Assembly: GCA_938018155.1 (NCBI GenBank)
Contig: CALIIG010000065.1
Span: 1 to 14,414, forward strand
Reading direction: 5' to 3'
DNA: 14,414 nt
Source of the DNA: an uncultured Prevotella sp.
Lineage (GTDB): Bacteria; Bacteroidota; Bacteroidia; Bacteroidales; Bacteroidaceae
Shown: one piece after another, positions 7,398-13,743 of the stretch
How positions within the stretch are numbered: the stretch's first letter is position 1
How the letters are laid out: every line of letters starts with the position of its first letter
The notes under the pieces: model-generated
Seen by the model: only the letters and a program-made list of their open reading frames with translations
The model's database searches: none
What the model was told of the DNA's origin: nothing
Made by a program: the position numbers and the translations under genes

Positions 7398-7807
7398 GCA
7401 TACGGAAATAAAAGGAAAAACAGAAGTGTGCAAAGGGAAATATACCTGAAAAAAGGAGCTTTTTATGCCATAACCGTTTTTTGAAACTCGGTTTGCCCCT
7501 AACTTTCTGCGCTTGTTTGTAAATATCTGCCGGCAGAAAGCTACAAAAACCGGAAATAAATACCCGACAGGCCTTGCAGAAATTTCATAACAGCATGTTA
7601 TGTTTCCATTTGCTCCCTGCCCTTGTTATGTGGCCCGCGCCAGTTGCATGGCGGCCGCCGCTGACGCTGCCCGCTGGCACCATACACCCGCGCAACTGCC
7701 GCCCCCGCAACCGGAACAACGTCTCTTTATTAATTTTTCTTTACTGTTTACACAATAATTTACAAAAAGACGGGTTCTATAATTAAAGCGAAAAAAGAAA
7801 AACATAA
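7398..7807. other. Intergenic region without convincing gene
   Basis: About 410 bp lie between the repeat array and the WecA-like gene. The first part is AT-rich with a 10-bp palindrome CTGCCGGCAG near 7526. A 17-bp dyad follows at 7586-7602, then a GC-rich block at about 7630-7715 and an AT-rich stretch up to the next start. A 70-codon open frame at 7574-7786 has a Pro/Arg-rich product that looks like a chance reading of the GC-rich block. I could not find a clean TTTG/TAnnTTTG promoter for the downstream operon here, only near matches such as TAACTTTC near 7500 and TAATTTAC near 7756. Confidence 0.6.
7586..7602. promoter_or_regulatory. Operator-like dyad upstream of phosphoglycosyl transferases
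   Basis: A perfect inverted repeat CATAACA / TGTTATG with a three-base spacer. TGTTATGT recurs once more at 7624-7631. It lies about 200 bp before the WecA-like gene in a region that must hold that operon's promoter. Its size suits a dimeric regulator, but a chance dyad is possible. Confidence 0.3.
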
Positions 7808-8914
7808 ATGGCCGTATTTATCGTCATCGTCGTTGCCCTTGTCACAAGTGCCGTATGCGGGTTTGTCGCCATTCCCAATATTCTGAACTTCTGCCTTAAA
7901 CGAAGAATTTTCGACATTCCCAACTCGCGCAAGGTCCACAAGAATCCGGTGCCCCGCCTTGGCGGCATTTCATTTATCCCCAGCATGCTTCTGGCTTTTA
8001 TTCTGGCCCTGGCCATGCTGAGCCATGAGTATAAAGGGCACGTTATTCAAATCAATCTGTGGTCGGCTTTCTTCCTTTTGAGCCTGCTCATTATTTATTC
8101 GCTGGGCATTATCGACGACCTTACCGGGCTTGGTGCCAGAGTAAAATTCTCGGTTCAGATTATAGCTGCCGTGCTGCTTCCTGCATCAGGACTGTATATC
8201 AATAACCTGTACGGGCTGTTCGGCATCAACGCCATTCCTGCATGGTTCGGCGTGCCCCTTACCGTCTTTGCCATTGTGTTTGTGGTAAACGCCATGAACC
8301 TGATTGACGGTATTGACGGGCTTTGCGCCGGCATCAGCGAACTGGCTCTGGCCGGTTTCCTCCTTGCGTTCTGCGAAGAAGGGCTGTACGCTTACTGCAT
8401 TCTGATTGCCGGGCTGATGGGCGTGCTCATACCCTATCTGTATTATAACCTGTTCGGCGGGCCCAAAAGGGACAAGAAAATATTCATGGGCGACAGCGGG
8501 AGCCTTACTCTGGGGTTTATTCTCAGCTTTCTTTCGGTTAAACTGTCAATGGACAATTCGGCCGTCATGCCCTTCAACCCGTGGCATATGCCCATCGCCC
8601 TGTCGCTGTTGCTCGTTCCCGTGTTCGATGTGGTGCGCGTAATCTTGCACCGTCTGCGCACCCACAGGTCGCCCTTCCATCCCGACAAGAATCATATTCA
8701 CCATAAACTGATACGCTACGGGCTTACGATGCACCAGTCGCTGATGGTCATCGTAGCCATAGCCCTGGCCTTTTTAGCTATTAATACCGTTGTGTTTTAC
8801 CTGTCGGGCAGCTTCACGCTCATGCTTATTGCCGACATTTTGCTGTATACCGCGCTGGCCCTGTGCCTTGATTCGGCAACACGCCACAAAATACAGGAGG
8901 AACGCCAACAATGA
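7808..8914 (+). CDS. WecA/TagO-family undecaprenyl-phosphate sugar-1-phosphate transferase
   Basis: A 368-residue polytopic inner-membrane enzyme with about 10-11 membrane spans. It would transfer a sugar phosphate, GlcNAc-1-phosphate in the best known members, from a UDP-sugar to undecaprenyl phosphate and so start a glycan. The family motifs are all visible: DIPNSRKVHKNPVPRLGG (36-53), IIDDLTGLG (101-109) with the Mg-binding Asp pair, NAMNLIDGIDGL (161-172) with the catalytic-site Asp region, FMGDSGSLTLGF (226-237) and the cytosolic HPDKNHIHHKL loop (291-301). The ATG at 7808 follows an A-rich leader and gives a proper first membrane helix. The gene overlaps the next one by ATGA. The HIHH motif and lack of a MurNAc-pentapeptide signature favour WecA/TagO over MraY. 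The natural sugar could be GlcNAc or a related HexNAc. Confidence 0.95.
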   Translation: MAVFIVIVVALVTSAVCGFVAIPNILNFCLKRRIFDIPNSRKVHKNPVPRLGGISFIPSMLLAFILALAMLSHEYKGHVIQINLWSAFFLLSLLIIYSLGIIDDLTGLGARVKFSVQIIAAVLLPASGLYINNLYGLFGINAIPAWFGVPLTVFAIVFVVNAMNLIDGIDGLCAGISELALAGFLLAFCEEGLYAYCILIAGLMGVLIPYLYYNLFGGPKRDKKIFMGDSGSLTLGFILSFLSVKLSMDNSAVMPFNPWHMPIALSLLLVPVFDVVRVILHRLRTHRSPFHPDKNHIHHKLIRYGLTMHQSLMVIVAIALAFLAINTVVFYLSGSFTLMLIADILLYTALALCLDSATRHKIQEERQQ

Positions 8915-9486
8915 GAAGAGTAGTCGATTGCGTGCTCAGTGCCGTCTGTTTAATCGTATTCTTGCCGCTGCTGCTGTGCTGCGGGCTCGCCATTTACATT
9001 GAGGACGGCAGGCCCGTTATATTCAGTCAGGAGCGCATTGGACTGCACGGCAAGCCCTTTCTCATCTATAAGTTCAGAAGCATGCGCCTGGGAGCCGAAG
9101 ATACGGGAGAGCCGCAGCTGCTCGAAACAAGCGGCGACACCCGGCTTACACGCGTGGGAGCGTTTCTCAGAAGGCATCATTTGGACGAGCTTCCCCAGCT
9201 GTGGAACGTGTTTACAGGCGATATGGCTTTCATCGGACCTCGTCCGGAACGTAAATTTTATATCGATCAGATTATTAAAAAAGACCCGCGTTACACTTTC
9301 CTTTATCAGATTAGGCCGGGCGTTACCTCTTACGCCACGTTATATAACGGGTATACTGACACGATGGAAAAGATGCTGCGACGGTTAGATTTAGACCTTT
9401 ATTATTTGGAACACCGCAGTTGGTGGTTCGATACTAAGATATTGGTGAAGACCTTTATCAACATTATTTTTGGCAAAATATTCTGA
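8911..9486 (+). CDS. Monotopic phosphoglycosyl transferase (bacterial sugar transferase family)
   Basis: A 191-residue enzyme of the PglC/WcaJ catalytic-domain type. A single N-terminal hydrophobic segment (about 8-29) is the re-entrant membrane helix. It is followed by the core motifs QERIG (40-44), YKFRSMRLGAED (53-64), LRRHHLDELPQLWNV (86-100) with the catalytic Asp92-Glu93 dyad, FIGPRPER (107-114) and IRPGVTSYA (134-142). It lacks the extra N-terminal membrane domain of WcaJ and WbaP, so it is a small-form enzyme. It would load a sugar phosphate onto undecaprenyl phosphate at the inner membrane. A clear AGGAGG lies at 8895-8900 and the start overlaps the upstream stop (ATGA at 8911), so the two initiating-type enzymes should be co-translated. 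A strong terminator follows at once. The sugar is not predictable. Confidence 0.95.
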   Translation: MRRVVDCVLSAVCLIVFLPLLLCCGLAIYIEDGRPVIFSQERIGLHGKPFLIYKFRSMRLGAEDTGEPQLLETSGDTRLTRVGAFLRRHHLDELPQLWNVFTGDMAFIGPRPERKFYIDQIIKKDPRYTFLYQIRPGVTSYATLYNGYTDTMEKMLRRLDLDLYYLEHRSWWFDTKILVKTFINIIFGKIF

Positions 9487-9493
9487 AACGAAG

Positions 9494-9531
9494 AAGACCG
9501 CAGGAGCTTACACCTCCTGCGGTCTTTCCTT
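9494..9531 (+). terminator. Intrinsic terminator after the phosphoglycosyl transferase operon
   Basis: A perfect 13-bp stem (AAGACCGCAGGAG at 9494-9506 with its complement at 9514-9526) closes a seven-base loop and is followed by TCCTTTT. It lies 8 bp after the stop codon at 9486. The run of T residues is on the + strand side, so it mainly ends the + strand transcript. Confidence 0.9.
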
Positions 9532-9560
9532 TTGTGCGGCTAATAAAGCCGTAAGGTATG

Positions 9561-9586
9561 CATCTTCATGATATGCCGTGAAGATG
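9561..9586 (-). terminator. Weak hairpin after the wzi-lipoprotein operon
   Basis: CATCTTCA (9561-9568) and TGAAGATG (9579-9586) form an 8-bp stem with a 10-base loop, 3 bp beyond the stop of the - strand lipoprotein gene. A second small hairpin (CGGCT/AGCCG, 9537-9551) follows downstream on that strand. Neither has a good T-run on the - strand, so this may be a weak terminator or an RNA-end stabiliser. Confidence 0.4.
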
Positions 9587-9589
9587 TCC

Positions 9590-10036
9590 CTACAGTTTTC
9601 GCAACTTGATTCTCAGCCTGGTGCCTTTCAATATCATTGTGTTCGACGACAGGTGCTCAATGTAAAACATTTCGTTTAAATCGTTAATACCGTACAATCG
9701 CGTTGCGCTGATGTCGGTTTCACGATGGTCTCCTGCCAGCCTGTCGTCTCTGAAGAAATCGTAAAAGCGCAGCGTTGAATCGGTCTTTTCAAAATGGGAG
9801 AAAAGGTTTGCCACCTTTGAGCTTGAATCATAAAAGCTCATCAGGCGCATTTGCACACCCAGAAAGAGTGTGCTTTGCGACATATCGCAAACACCTCCCG
9901 TGGCTAATGTGTCAAACTCGACGATGTGCCAGTAACCTTCTAATTTCCCATTCTGCGACATTTCCAAGCCGTCACACGATGTCATGCCTGTGGCTGCTGC
10001 TGCAAAACACAGCAGCGATATGATGCTTTTCTTCAT
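9590..10036 (-). CDS. Small lipoprotein, lipocalin-like, paired with Wzi
   Basis: A 148-residue protein with a lipoprotein leader (MKKSIISLLCFAAAATG then MTSC, lipidated Cys21). The mature part begins LEGYWHIVEFDTL (32-44), resembling the GxW-type first strand of the lipocalin-like lipoproteins common in Bacteroidetes. The rest alternates short beta-prone segments and ends in a strand IKLRKL. It has no further membrane segment, so it should be anchored by lipid in the outer or inner membrane. Its start overlaps the stop of the Wzi gene by ATGA (10033-10036), so the two are translationally coupled and probably work together. No enzyme motif is visible. The lipocalin-like assignment comes from one motif and the length, and is tentative; the lipoprotein call is firm. 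Confidence 0.85.
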   Translation of the reverse strand: MKKSIISLLCFAAAATGMTSCDGLEMSQNGKLEGYWHIVEFDTLATGGVCDMSQSTLFLGVQMRLMSFYDSSSKVANLFSHFEKTDSTLRFYDFFRDDRLAGDHRETDISATRLYGINDLNEMFYIEHLSSNTMILKGTRLRIKLRKL

Positions 10037-11613
10037 AAATTAAATATTCCTGATTTCGACAATGTTAGCTGAATACCGCTGTGAGAGCCGAGAATACGGC
10101 CCCAGTCGGCACCATAAGCCGCCGTAAACTTCCATTGGCGGGGAAAGCAATAAGTTCCCTCTACTAAAATACTGAAATTCCGTTCCGGCTTTAAGAAAGG
10201 CTTGCTATACGTTCCAAAGCCTCGCTGATAAGTGGCAAGTACGCGATAATCAACCCTTTTTGCGGGCCGTCCGTCCAAGCCAAGGTGGAAGGCTACAAAG
10301 CGATTGTTGTCAACATTAATCCTGCCGTCCTTATTATATAAAGGTGAACGGAAGAGCGGATTGCCGATAACCTGCCCCCAGTGCTGCCATCCGGCATAAA
10401 TATAATGATTATAATACTCGTCGCGGCCGCCAATGTCGTCTTTCAGATTAGCTGTATGGTCGTGATAAACAGGCCCGCTCTGATACTTCGTATAAAGATA
10501 TTCAACAACAATATTCCTCACCCAGCGGCCGCGTTTCAGATTTAATTCGGCACCAAGAAGCTGGTCTTTCCAGAAATCGTATATCATCATGTGCGACGAT
10601 TTACGCTTCTGCCAGTCGTTACCTGTCTTCCAATCGTTCATATCCATAAATATCATTCCCGACGAATCCTCAAAGAATTTGTCGAGATAAAGGCCCAGAC
10701 ACCACGACGGTGCTTCGTAATTCAGGCGCACAATCCAGCTGCCAAGGTCGTCGCCCTGCGCGTTGGTGTAGAACGTTCCCTGTTCGGGGACATCGGCTCC
10801 ACCAGGTATTAGTGCATGGAAAAAACTTGAAAAGCTGCGGCTGTTCTTCATCGTCTGCATGCTTCCGTCGCGTTGGGGCAGGTAGCTTGTGCCGCCAAAC
10901 AAAGCTCCCATTTCCAGTCCCAGCTCGGTAGAAAAGCGTGAAGACGGCTTCTGTATTTTCAAATAGCCGGCCTTGTCATGGTAAAACACGCCGTCGGTAT
11001 ATTTGGATTGCCGACGGGTAAAATCGCCTTCCCATCGGCTGTCAGTCAGCTTTCCGTAGGCAATATGCCCTTTCAGGCTCAGCCATCCGCGCGTAAGGGG
11101 GAGCGTCCAGTATTCAGGGAGAGCCACCCTGACCTCTGGAACAGGCCGCGCATTGATGCCAAGGGTTTGCGAGCCCGTGCTTAAGCGGTTGTTTTTTAGT
11201 TCCAAGGCCTGTTCCTTTTGCCCCACTGTCAATGTTCCGTGCAGCCATCGGCCTTCAACATAAGCCTGCTGAACAACTACGTGGCTGGTATAATGGAGCG
11301 GCAATGCCACGTCAACACCATAACCTAAAGCCCACCGGCGTGCCGAATCAGCATCGACAGAGCGACTGACTGCGCCCCGTAAGTAACCGTTAACACGCTC
11401 CAACGACGACAGCCCATGCTTGTTGGCGTTGAGCCATAGTGGCGTTTGTCCGTCCGAAAACGACCCTTGCGTTTCTATCATATAAGAAATATCATTACCC
11501 GGTTTCAGGCTTCGCGCTTCGGGATTATGCTGCCAGGCATACTGCGCCGACACGGAATACACGGGTGCCAACAATATCAACGCAACCCATAACTTTCGTA
11601 TTTTCACGTTCAT
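10033..11613 (-). CDS. wzi: Wzi-family outer-membrane capsule assembly protein
   Basis: A 526-residue secreted protein with a clear signal peptide (basic start, hydrophobic core, cut after VSAQ near residue 24). The rest is typical of an outer-membrane beta-barrel, with many alternating aromatic strands. Motifs seen in Bacteroidetes Wzi-family proteins are present: PLWLNANKHGLSS (58-70), GGRDEYYNH (395-403), WQHWGQVIGNPL (409-420) and a late RVDYRVLATYQRGFGTY (453-469). Escherichia coli Wzi is a barrel that helps hold capsule at the cell surface, and members here are slightly longer. Two in-frame ATGs lie at 11619 and 11613; I prefer 11613 because the promoter -7 element ends at 11630, leaving almost no leader before 11619. 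The wider open frame back to 11856 crosses the promoter and is not the gene. The stop overlaps the lipoprotein start. Confidence 0.93.
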   Translation of the reverse strand: MNVKIRKLWVALILLAPVYSVSAQYAWQHNPEARSLKPGNDISYMIETQGSFSDGQTPLWLNANKHGLSSLERVNGYLRGAVSRSVDADSARRWALGYGVDVALPLHYTSHVVVQQAYVEGRWLHGTLTVGQKEQALELKNNRLSTGSQTLGINARPVPEVRVALPEYWTLPLTRGWLSLKGHIAYGKLTDSRWEGDFTRRQSKYTDGVFYHDKAGYLKIQKPSSRFSTELGLEMGALFGGTSYLPQRDGSMQTMKNSRSFSSFFHALIPGGADVPEQGTFYTNAQGDDLGSWIVRLNYEAPSWCLGLYLDKFFEDSSGMIFMDMNDWKTGNDWQKRKSSHMMIYDFWKDQLLGAELNLKRGRWVRNIVVEYLYTKYQSGPVYHDHTANLKDDIGGRDEYYNHYIYAGWQHWGQVIGNPLFRSPLYNKDGRINVDNNRFVAFHLGLDGRPAKRVDYRVLATYQRGFGTYSKPFLKPERNFSILVEGTYCFPRQWKFTAAYGADWGRILGSHSGIQLTLSKSGIFNL

Positions 11614-11629
11614 TACCATAAATTTGCCA

Positions 11630-11659
11630 CAAAGATAAATAAAAAACGTTGCCCCACAA
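11630..11659 (-). promoter_or_regulatory. wzi: Bacteroidetes-type promoter for the wzi operon
   Basis: On the - strand TTG (11659-11657) is followed after exactly 19 bp by TATCTTTG (11637-11630), matching the -33/-7 consensus TTTG-N19-TAnnTTTG except for the first base of TTTG. The -7 element ends only 10 bp before the ATG at 11619 and 16 bp before that at 11613, so the mRNA leader is very short. Confidence 0.8.
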
Positions 11660-11687
11660 CGCCACACCCTCAAAACTTTCGTTATAG

Positions 11688-11717
11688 GGTTTTTCCCGCT
11701 CGGTTTAGGGAAAAACC
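11688..11717. promoter_or_regulatory. Perfect 10-bp inverted repeat between divergent promoters
   Basis: Arms GGTTTTTCCC (11688-11697) and GGGAAAAACC (11708-11717) are exact complements, separated by 10 bp, so equivalent points on the arms lie 20 bp (two DNA turns) apart. The repeat lies between the -33 elements of the wzi promoter and of the RxFG-repeat protein promoter, and ends 1 bp before the latter's TTTG. This is the layout expected for an operator controlling both genes. No regulator gene is adjacent. Confidence 0.6.
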
Positions 11718-11718
11718 T

Positions 11719-11749
11719 TTTGACACGCTTGTTTTTCTCTCTATTTTTG
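11719..11749 (+). promoter_or_regulatory. Bacteroidetes-type promoter for the RxFG-repeat protein gene
   Basis: TTTG (11719-11722), a 19-bp spacer and TATTTTTG (11742-11749) match the -33/-7 consensus exactly. Transcription would start a few bases downstream, giving a leader of about 40 bases to the ATG at 11795. Confidence 0.85.
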
Positions 11750-11794
11750 CAGTGTACAAAGAAACAATTTGTTGAATTTTTAAAATAAAAAGAT

Positions 11795-12748
11795 ATGAAA
11801 AGGTTGGTTTTAGCTATTGTAGCACTCTTCACTATCGCCGTAAGTGCATCGGCCATGAGCTATGCTCAGGCGCGCGATCAAGCCTTGTTCCTCACCGATA
11901 AGATGGCATACGAGCTTGATCTTACCGATGAACAGTATGAGGCTGCGTATGAAATTAATCTCGATTACCTCATGAACATCAACCGATATGACGACCTTTA
12001 CGGTGCTTACTGGACACAACGCAACCTCGATTTAAGCTATATTCTGTATGACTGGCAGTACAGAAGCTACGTCGAAGCATCATATTTCTATCGTCCTCTT
12101 TACTGGAACGGAGGATACTGGCACTTCGGAGTATACGCCCGTTACCCGCATCGCGATTACTATTTCTTCGGGCAGCCCAACATTTATATAAGTTATCGTG
12201 GCGACCACAGCTGGCGAATGAACGGCGGCCGCAGCTGGTATTACGGACGAACATTCGGTAATCCGAACAACCACAGGGGCATGCGCGACGGCTTTAACCG
12301 TGGCGACTATGGACGGGGAACATATTTTGACGGACGCAATTTTCAGCAACGCAGCGGATATAACGCCGGCAACCGTACGTTCGGAAACCGTACTTTCGAC
12401 AACAACACGCGCGAAACATCGCCTCTCCGCGATTACCGCTCGTTCGGAAACAGCCGTGAGAGCAGCACGCGTACAACGGTAACACGCCCCGGTAACGCAC
12501 GTTCGTTCGAGCCAGACGGCTCTGCTCCCAACCGCACATTCAGCCCAAGTGCCGGCAATCGCAGCTTTGGCGTAGGCAGTCGCGGGGGTTATAGTGCACC
12601 GTCTGCGGGCAGCGCGCCCGGCCGTTCTTACAGTCCCGCACCGGGCAACCGCGATTTCGGCGGCAGCACTCCATCGGGAGGCACTTTCGGCGGCGGCCAT
12701 AATTCTGGCGGAACATTCGGTAACGGGGGTCACTTCGGCCGCCGATAG
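11795..12748 (+). CDS. Secreted Tyr/Gly/Arg-rich protein with RxFG-type repeats, function unknown
   Basis: A 317-residue protein with a signal peptide (MKRLVLAIVALFTIAVSASA, cut near residue 20). Residues 25-62 are helical and contain LDLTDEQYEAAYEIN, resembling the LTxEQ helices of small Spy/CpxP-like periplasmic proteins. Residues 70-155 are very rich in Tyr and Trp. From about 155 the chain is low-complexity Gly, Arg, Ser and Asn with repeats of the form N-R-T/S-F-G (193, 198, 246, 255, 284, plus looser copies at 214, 235 and 276), ending GGTFGN-GGHFGRR. It is probably disordered there. I do not recognise a named family. It is transcribed away from wzi from a consensus promoter, with an operator-like repeat between. 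A cell-surface, matrix or periplasmic role is possible. The start follows the promoter with an A-rich leader, and the signal peptide supports it. Confidence 0.85.
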   Translation: MKRLVLAIVALFTIAVSASAMSYAQARDQALFLTDKMAYELDLTDEQYEAAYEINLDYLMNINRYDDLYGAYWTQRNLDLSYILYDWQYRSYVEASYFYRPLYWNGGYWHFGVYARYPHRDYYFFGQPNIYISYRGDHSWRMNGGRSWYYGRTFGNPNNHRGMRDGFNRGDYGRGTYFDGRNFQQRSGYNAGNRTFGNRTFDNNTRETSPLRDYRSFGNSRESSTRTTVTRPGNARSFEPDGSAPNRTFSPSAGNRSFGVGSRGGYSAPSAGSAPGRSYSPAPGNRDFGGSTPSGGTFGGGHNSGGTFGNGGHFGRR

Positions 12749-13039
12749 GCAACAAAAACAAATGCCATTTAAAAATACATATTTAGAGATTAGAGTTTAA
12801 GACCTGAATTGTTAGATTAGAGTTATTTAAGTAAGTTTGGAATTATACACCGCCGGAATTAGCGAATTCCGATACAGGCATTAGATTAAAGAATTTAGAT
12901 TAGAGTGTATAAATTAAGTTATTAAAGTAGAGTTATCAAGTCAAGTTATGACCAGCAGAGCCATCCCGCGCAGCGATGCTATCGGGATGGCTCTCAACTT
13001 TTGTTGTATTCAGCAGGCAAAAACAGAATAACGGCCGGC
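12749..13039. other. AT-rich intergenic tail with scattered TTAGATTAGAG-like repeats
   Basis: About 290 bp between two convergent genes. AGATTAGAGT recurs near 12787, 12814 and 12897, with variants AGATTAAAG near 12883 and AGTAGAGTTA near 12927, and several AAGT/AGTTAT words between them. A small hairpin CGGAATT/AATTCCG (12854-12871) interrupts the series, and a strong hairpin lies at 12957-12994. I see no gene here. The short repeats may be decayed tandem copies. Confidence 0.6.
12957..12994 (+). terminator. Intrinsic terminator or strong hairpin between convergent genes
   Basis: AGAGCCATCCCG (12957-12968) pairs perfectly with CGGGATGGCTCT (12983-12994) over 12 bp, with a 14-base loop that can itself pair weakly (GCA/TGC). 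CAACTTTTG follows on the + strand, a short T-run. It lies about 210 bp after the RxFG-repeat gene and 45 bp from the stop of the convergent phosphatase gene, so it may serve both. Confidence 0.7.
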
Positions 13040-13546
13040 CTATAACATCAGCACTCTCACTTCTGCATTATCCATTTTCGCAATCTCGTTCATGGGTTTA
13101 CGAAAATAAACGCTCTGAATGGCCTTGTTGATAATGCCATGTCCTACGGCAAGAACGGTTTTGTCGGGATAGGTTACCTTCAGCCAGGTAAGGAAATTCC
13201 GTGCCCTGCTCTTCAGCTCTTCAAGGCTTTCAATGTCGCCGGGCCACGTCAGGCCTTCCAAATCAGGAATATATTTACCCGTAAAACTGCCCCAGTCGCG
13301 CTCGCGCAACAGTGGCGTGGTTACCAATTTATCATGCTCAGGACCGGCAATTATCCTGCAAGTTTCCACGGCCCGCTGCAAATCGCTTGCCACATAAGCA
13401 TCTATTTCGGCACCGTTTAGCTTTTTGCGAACCTCACTTGCCTGCGCACGCCCCTTGTCATTAAGTTCTCCATCAGTCTGCCCCTGCAGAATATGGGCCT
13501 TATTTGCCACTGTTTCGCCGTGGCGAACCAAATATAATTTTGTCAT
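13040..13546 (-). CDS. Histidine phosphatase family protein (phosphoglycerate-mutase fold)
   Basis: A 168-residue cytosolic enzyme starting MTKLYLVRHGETVANK, with the family's phospho-accepting RHG triad at 8-10 (His9). ASDLQRAVETC (53-63) carries the second phosphate-binding Arg58, LLRERDWGSFTGK (79-91) the acid residue Glu82, and VLAVGHGIIN (131-140) the second catalytic His136. The family removes or moves phosphate groups on small molecules or proteins; substrates range from phosphoglycerate to cobalamin precursors and cannot be told here. At 168 residues it is slightly short for the family. I chose the ATG at 13546 because the domain begins at once; an extension to 13579 adds 11 poor residues. 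A TAATTTTG element at 13584-13577 on this strand could be its -7 box, but no matching -33 was found. It diverges from the DUF308-like gene. Confidence 0.9.
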   Translation of the reverse strand: MTKLYLVRHGETVANKAHILQGQTDGELNDKGRAQASEVRKKLNGAEIDAYVASDLQRAVETCRIIAGPEHDKLVTTPLLRERDWGSFTGKYIPDLEGLTWPGDIESLEELKSRARNFLTWLKVTYPDKTVLAVGHGIINKAIQSVYFRKPMNEIAKMDNAEVRVLML

Positions 13547-13605
13547 TTTTTTATCAGAAAGATATACCCTTTCATGCAAAATTAAACAATTGTGCCGATA
13601 CGTTG

Positions 13606-13637
13606 TTTGTTTATCTCAAAAAGTTAGCTTAACTTTG
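13606..13637 (+). promoter_or_regulatory. Bacteroidetes-type promoter with overlapping dyad for the DUF308-like gene
   Basis: TTTG (13606-13609), a 20-bp spacer and TAACTTTG (13630-13637) fit the -33/-7 consensus. The -7 box is the right arm of a perfect dyad AAAGTTA / TAACTTT (13620-13636, three-base spacer), and a further AAAGTT lies at 13646-13651. The leader to the ATG at 13744 is about 100 bases. Confidence 0.7.
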
Positions 13638-13743
13638 TGAAGGCTAAAGTTGCTGCCTTTCAAATAAAAACAGCATAAAAGCTGGTTGTCAACACGATAT
13701 AAAGCTGAAATAAATAAACAGAAATAACAAAAATAACGAATAC

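Noticed and set aside
7087..7411. Short open frames through the 22-bp repeats on both strands
   Set aside because: The repeat period is not a multiple of three, so each frame changes its product at every unit; the residues look like repeat translation, not protein.
7574..7786. 70-codon open frame before the WecA-like gene
   Set aside because: Composition follows the GC-rich block, there is no start signal, and the product has no recognisable features.
8911..9486. Truncated WcaJ/WbaP
   Set aside because: The missing N-terminal membrane domain is normal for small PglC-type enzymes, and the catalytic domain is complete with its own Shine-Dalgarno.
12080..12733. 217-codon open frame on the - strand
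   Set aside because: It is a mirror of the low-complexity Gly/Arg/Ser coding region on the + strand and yields an Ala/Arg/Val-rich product with no signal or domain.
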